A stretch of DNA of 22,884 bases. Source: an uncultured Collinsella sp. Its GTDB lineage: Bacteria; Actinomycetota; Coriobacteriia; Coriobacteriales; Coriobacteriaceae. Both the position numbers and the translations under genes were made by a program. Location of the stretch: positions 1 to 22,884 of the forward strand of contig CABUDJ010000029.1 in NCBI GenBank assembly GCA_902490325.1. Direction: 5' to 3'. Of this stretch, positions 21,226 to 22,884 are shown in pieces. Below the pieces are notes generated by a model, which saw only the letters and a list, made by a program, of their open reading frames with translations, did not search any database and was not told the DNA's origin. Every line of letters begins with the position of its first letter. Positions within the stretch are counted from its first letter, which is position 1.

Positions 21226-22641
21226 ATGGCCGAGGTTTGGCGCTTCTTTGCGCACGAGGATGATTTTGCCGATATCGATGAGGTCGGCGCGTGCGAGCGC
21301 CTGGGCCGCGTGCTGTCGTTTCCGACGATTTCGAGCATGGATGCCCAGACGGTGGACTGGCAGGCGTTTGACGACCTGCGCGCCTATATGCAGCAGGGCT
21401 GGCCGCGCGTGTTTGCGACGGGCGAGGTCGAGCTCATCGACCATTCGCTGCTCGTGACGCTTGCCGGTACCGACCCCGCCCTCAAGCCGGTCATGCTCAT
21501 GGGCCACATGGACGTGGTTCCCGTGGTGCCGGGCACCGAGACGGACTGGACGCACGATCCCTTTAGCGGGCACGTGGACGACACCTATATTTGGGGTCGC
21601 GGCGCCATCGATATGAAAGACCAGGTTGCGGGCATCTTGGAGGCCGTTGAGTATGCGCTGGCGCACGGCTGGCAACACGAACGAACGCTGCTGCTGGCCT
21701 TTGGCCAGGATGAGGAGACCACGCAGTACGGCGCGGGTGCCATTGGTCGCGCGCTCGAGGAGCGTGGCGTTGAGCTTGAGTACCTGATCGACGAGGGCGA
21801 CTATCGTATCGTTGCGGCTGCCGAGTACAGCGCAGGTGAGGGTTGGCTTATGCATGCCGATCTTGCCGAGAAGGGCTATGCCGATATCGTGCTCAGGACG
21901 AAGAGCGAAGGCGGGCATTCTTCCAACCCTTACGGCGGCACGTCGCTCGAAGTGCTCAGCCGCGCTATTGCCGCGATTTGCGATATCGAGTGGCCGGCGC
22001 GTGTGACCGACCTGCTTGCCGCGCAGCTCGTCGAGCTGGGGCTTTATACCGCAGACGAGATTGCTGCCAGCAAGGATGCCATCGTGCGCGACTGCCTCGC
22101 CAGCAAAAAGCTGTACCCGCTTGTAACCACCACCTGCGCGCCCACGCAAATCGAAGGCGGCAGTACCGGTGCCAACGTAATGCCGCAGGATATGTGGGCC
22201 AACATCAACTTCCGTATGCTCGAGGGCACGAGCGTGGCCGACGTCGTGGCGCGCTGCCGTGAGGCGGTTGCCGCGGCGGGGCTTGCCAGCCGCGTTGAGG
22301 TCGAGCTCGGCCCCGGCAGCTCCGAACCCTCGCCGTCCCCGCGCATTGGCGGCCCTGGCCTCGAAGCGGTTCGCTCCGTTGTCGCCCGCTATTTCCGTGA
22401 TTCAAAGGGGGCGGAGGAAAACGGATCATCCGAGCCGTTGGCGATCGTTCCGTCTACTGTTATCGGTGCGACCGACGCCGCCAACTACCAGCGCATTTGT
22501 CCTGAGTGCATCCGCTTCTCGGCCTTTGTGGTGGACGATGACGAGTGCGACCGCGGTGTCCACGGCACCAACGAACGCATCACCCGCCGAGCCTACCTCC
22601 AGGGCATCCGCTTCCTCATTGCTCTGCTCCAGACGCTCTAA
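21226..22641 (+). CDS. M20 family metallopeptidase (PM20D1/CPS1-like or dipeptidase-like)
   Basis: A 471-residue zinc hydrolase of the M20 family, acting on peptides or N-acyl amino acids. Metal and catalytic motifs are GHMDVVPV (His94, Asp96), GRGAIDMK (Asp129), QDEET (Glu163, Glu164), Asp189 in LIDEG and a late VHGTNE His. The lid domain begins near SEGGHSSNP and a dimer-type GGSTGANVMPQ is present. ATG 21226 has GGAGG five nt upstream. No signal peptide is seen, so it acts in the cytosol. Its place after an amino-acid importer suggests hydrolysis of imported derivatives. Residues 394-402 (KGAEENGSS) are encoded by a copy of a short repeat also found at 9425, and appear to be an insertion in a loop. 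Confidence 0.9.
   Translation: MAEVWRFFAHEDDFADIDEVGACERLGRVLSFPTISSMDAQTVDWQAFDDLRAYMQQGWPRVFATGEVELIDHSLLVTLAGTDPALKPVMLMGHMDVVPVVPGTETDWTHDPFSGHVDDTYIWGRGAIDMKDQVAGILEAVEYALAHGWQHERTLLLAFGQDEETTQYGAGAIGRALEERGVELEYLIDEGDYRIVAAAEYSAGEGWLMHADLAEKGYADIVLRTKSEGGHSSNPYGGTSLEVLSRAIAAICDIEWPARVTDLLAAQLVELGLYTADEIAASKDAIVRDCLASKKLYPLVTTTCAPTQIEGGSTGANVMPQDMWANINFRMLEGTSVADVVARCREAVAAAGLASRVEVELGPGSSEPSPSPRIGGPGLEAVRSVVARYFRDSKGAEENGSSEPLAIVPSTVIGATDAANYQRICPECIRFSAFVVDDDECDRGVHGTNERITRRAYLQGIRFLIALLQTL
22397..22429. repeat. Short dispersed repeat, copy 2, inside the M20 gene
   Basis: It matches 9425-9457 at 27 of 33 positions without gaps; the core GGGGGCGGAGGAAAACGG differs by two transitions. 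It stays in frame and is translated as part of a hydrophilic loop. Confidence 0.7.
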
Positions 22642-22663
22642 CCAAAAAGCAAGCCTTTGGTGC

Positions 22664-22716
22664 AATGGGGTCAGGTTTGTTCGCACCACGTTGGTGCAAA
22701 CAAACCTGACCCCATT
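22664..22716. repeat. 25-bp palindrome after the M20 gene
   Basis: AATGGGGTCAGGTTTGTTCG and on to 22688 pairs with 22692-22716 at 24 of 25 positions around a 3-nt loop. It begins 22 nt after the M20 stop. There is no T-run. Confidence 0.88.
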
Positions 22717-22779
22717 GGGTTGATTTCCGATCTCAGCCGAACACATTGAGCGGATAGGCCATTCCCGCAGCTAGCCGAA

Positions 22780-22819
22780 CGCCCCCGGTGCCCCTCCCAG
22801 GCCCCGGGGGCGGCATTTT
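22780..22819 (+). terminator. GC-rich hairpin, possible terminator
   Basis: CGCCCCCGG (22780-22788) pairs with CCGGGGGCG (22804-22812) around a 15-nt C-rich loop, followed by GCATTTT. This may be a terminator or part of an RNA cut by the window end. The last 70 nt of the window hold no recognised feature. Confidence 0.4.
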
Positions 22820-22884
22820 CCCAGTTGATGGAACGGTGGAGATGTGTTTCGATGGGTCCGGTGGCCATGCTCCGCCCGCCGCCC

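Noticed and set aside
22671..22868. Minus-strand 65-codon open frame at the right edge
   Set aside because: Its 3' part is the palindrome at 22664-22716 and it has no recognisable family; coding is unsupported.

Overview
This 22.9 kb window is GC-rich, gene-dense bacterial chromosome. Gene content and the many long palindromes between genes (for example stems built on GTGACAAAGGGACAG) fit a gut Coriobacteriia, most likely Collinsella or a close relative. That assignment is from memory of such genomes; there is no rRNA or other marker here. I recognised no tRNA, rRNA, CRISPR array, prophage or complete insertion sequence. Nineteen protein genes are supported, one of them broken.

Layout: (1) 292-3605, minus: a Gfo/Idh/MocA oxidoreductase, an OFA-type MFS transporter and an SDR oxidoreductase, with a divergent LysR regulator at 3839-4717. 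This looks like a small catabolic cluster for an unidentified polyol, sugar acid or carboxylate. (2) 4925-9119, minus: MarR regulator plus two half-transporters of a heterodimeric ABC exporter, translationally coupled by 8-nt overlaps. The second half-transporter is broken by a perfect fold-back palindrome (5191-5257) that replaces its ABC signature region. (3) 9120-9831: gene-free, holding a MarR-type promoter/operator, a nested hairpin, a copy of a short repeat and a 158-bp MITE-like inverted repeat. (4) 9832-10978, plus: a PdxK/PdxY-like kinase overlapping a small Cys-rich TIGR04076-like protein. (5) 11162-14420: two convergent AAA_14/DUF4143 ATPases with PD-(D/E)XK-like C-termini, flanking a low-molecular-weight protein tyrosine phosphatase. 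(6) 14615-15868, minus: a drug/sugar-efflux type MFS transporter. (7) 16129-17969, plus: an acidic single-pass membrane protein and an aldose-1-epimerase-like protein. (8) 18276-22641, plus: a polar amino-acid ABC importer (Tat lipoprotein binding protein, permease, ATPase) followed by an M20 metallopeptidase, which together suggest uptake and hydrolysis of amino-acid derivatives or small peptides.

The most unusual observation concerns the two DUF4143 ATPase genes. Each is preceded by three copies of its own, different repeat, spaced exactly 33 bp apart. In both genes the repeat centres lie about 29, 62 and 95 nt before the start codon, with a -10-like box between the second and third copies. 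The same geometry with unrelated sequences suggests that each ATPase gene carries its own dedicated operator array. Other notable points are at least seven sequence-unrelated families of long palindromes between genes, one family with compensatory base changes, and a short repeat that also lies in frame inside the M20 peptidase gene.
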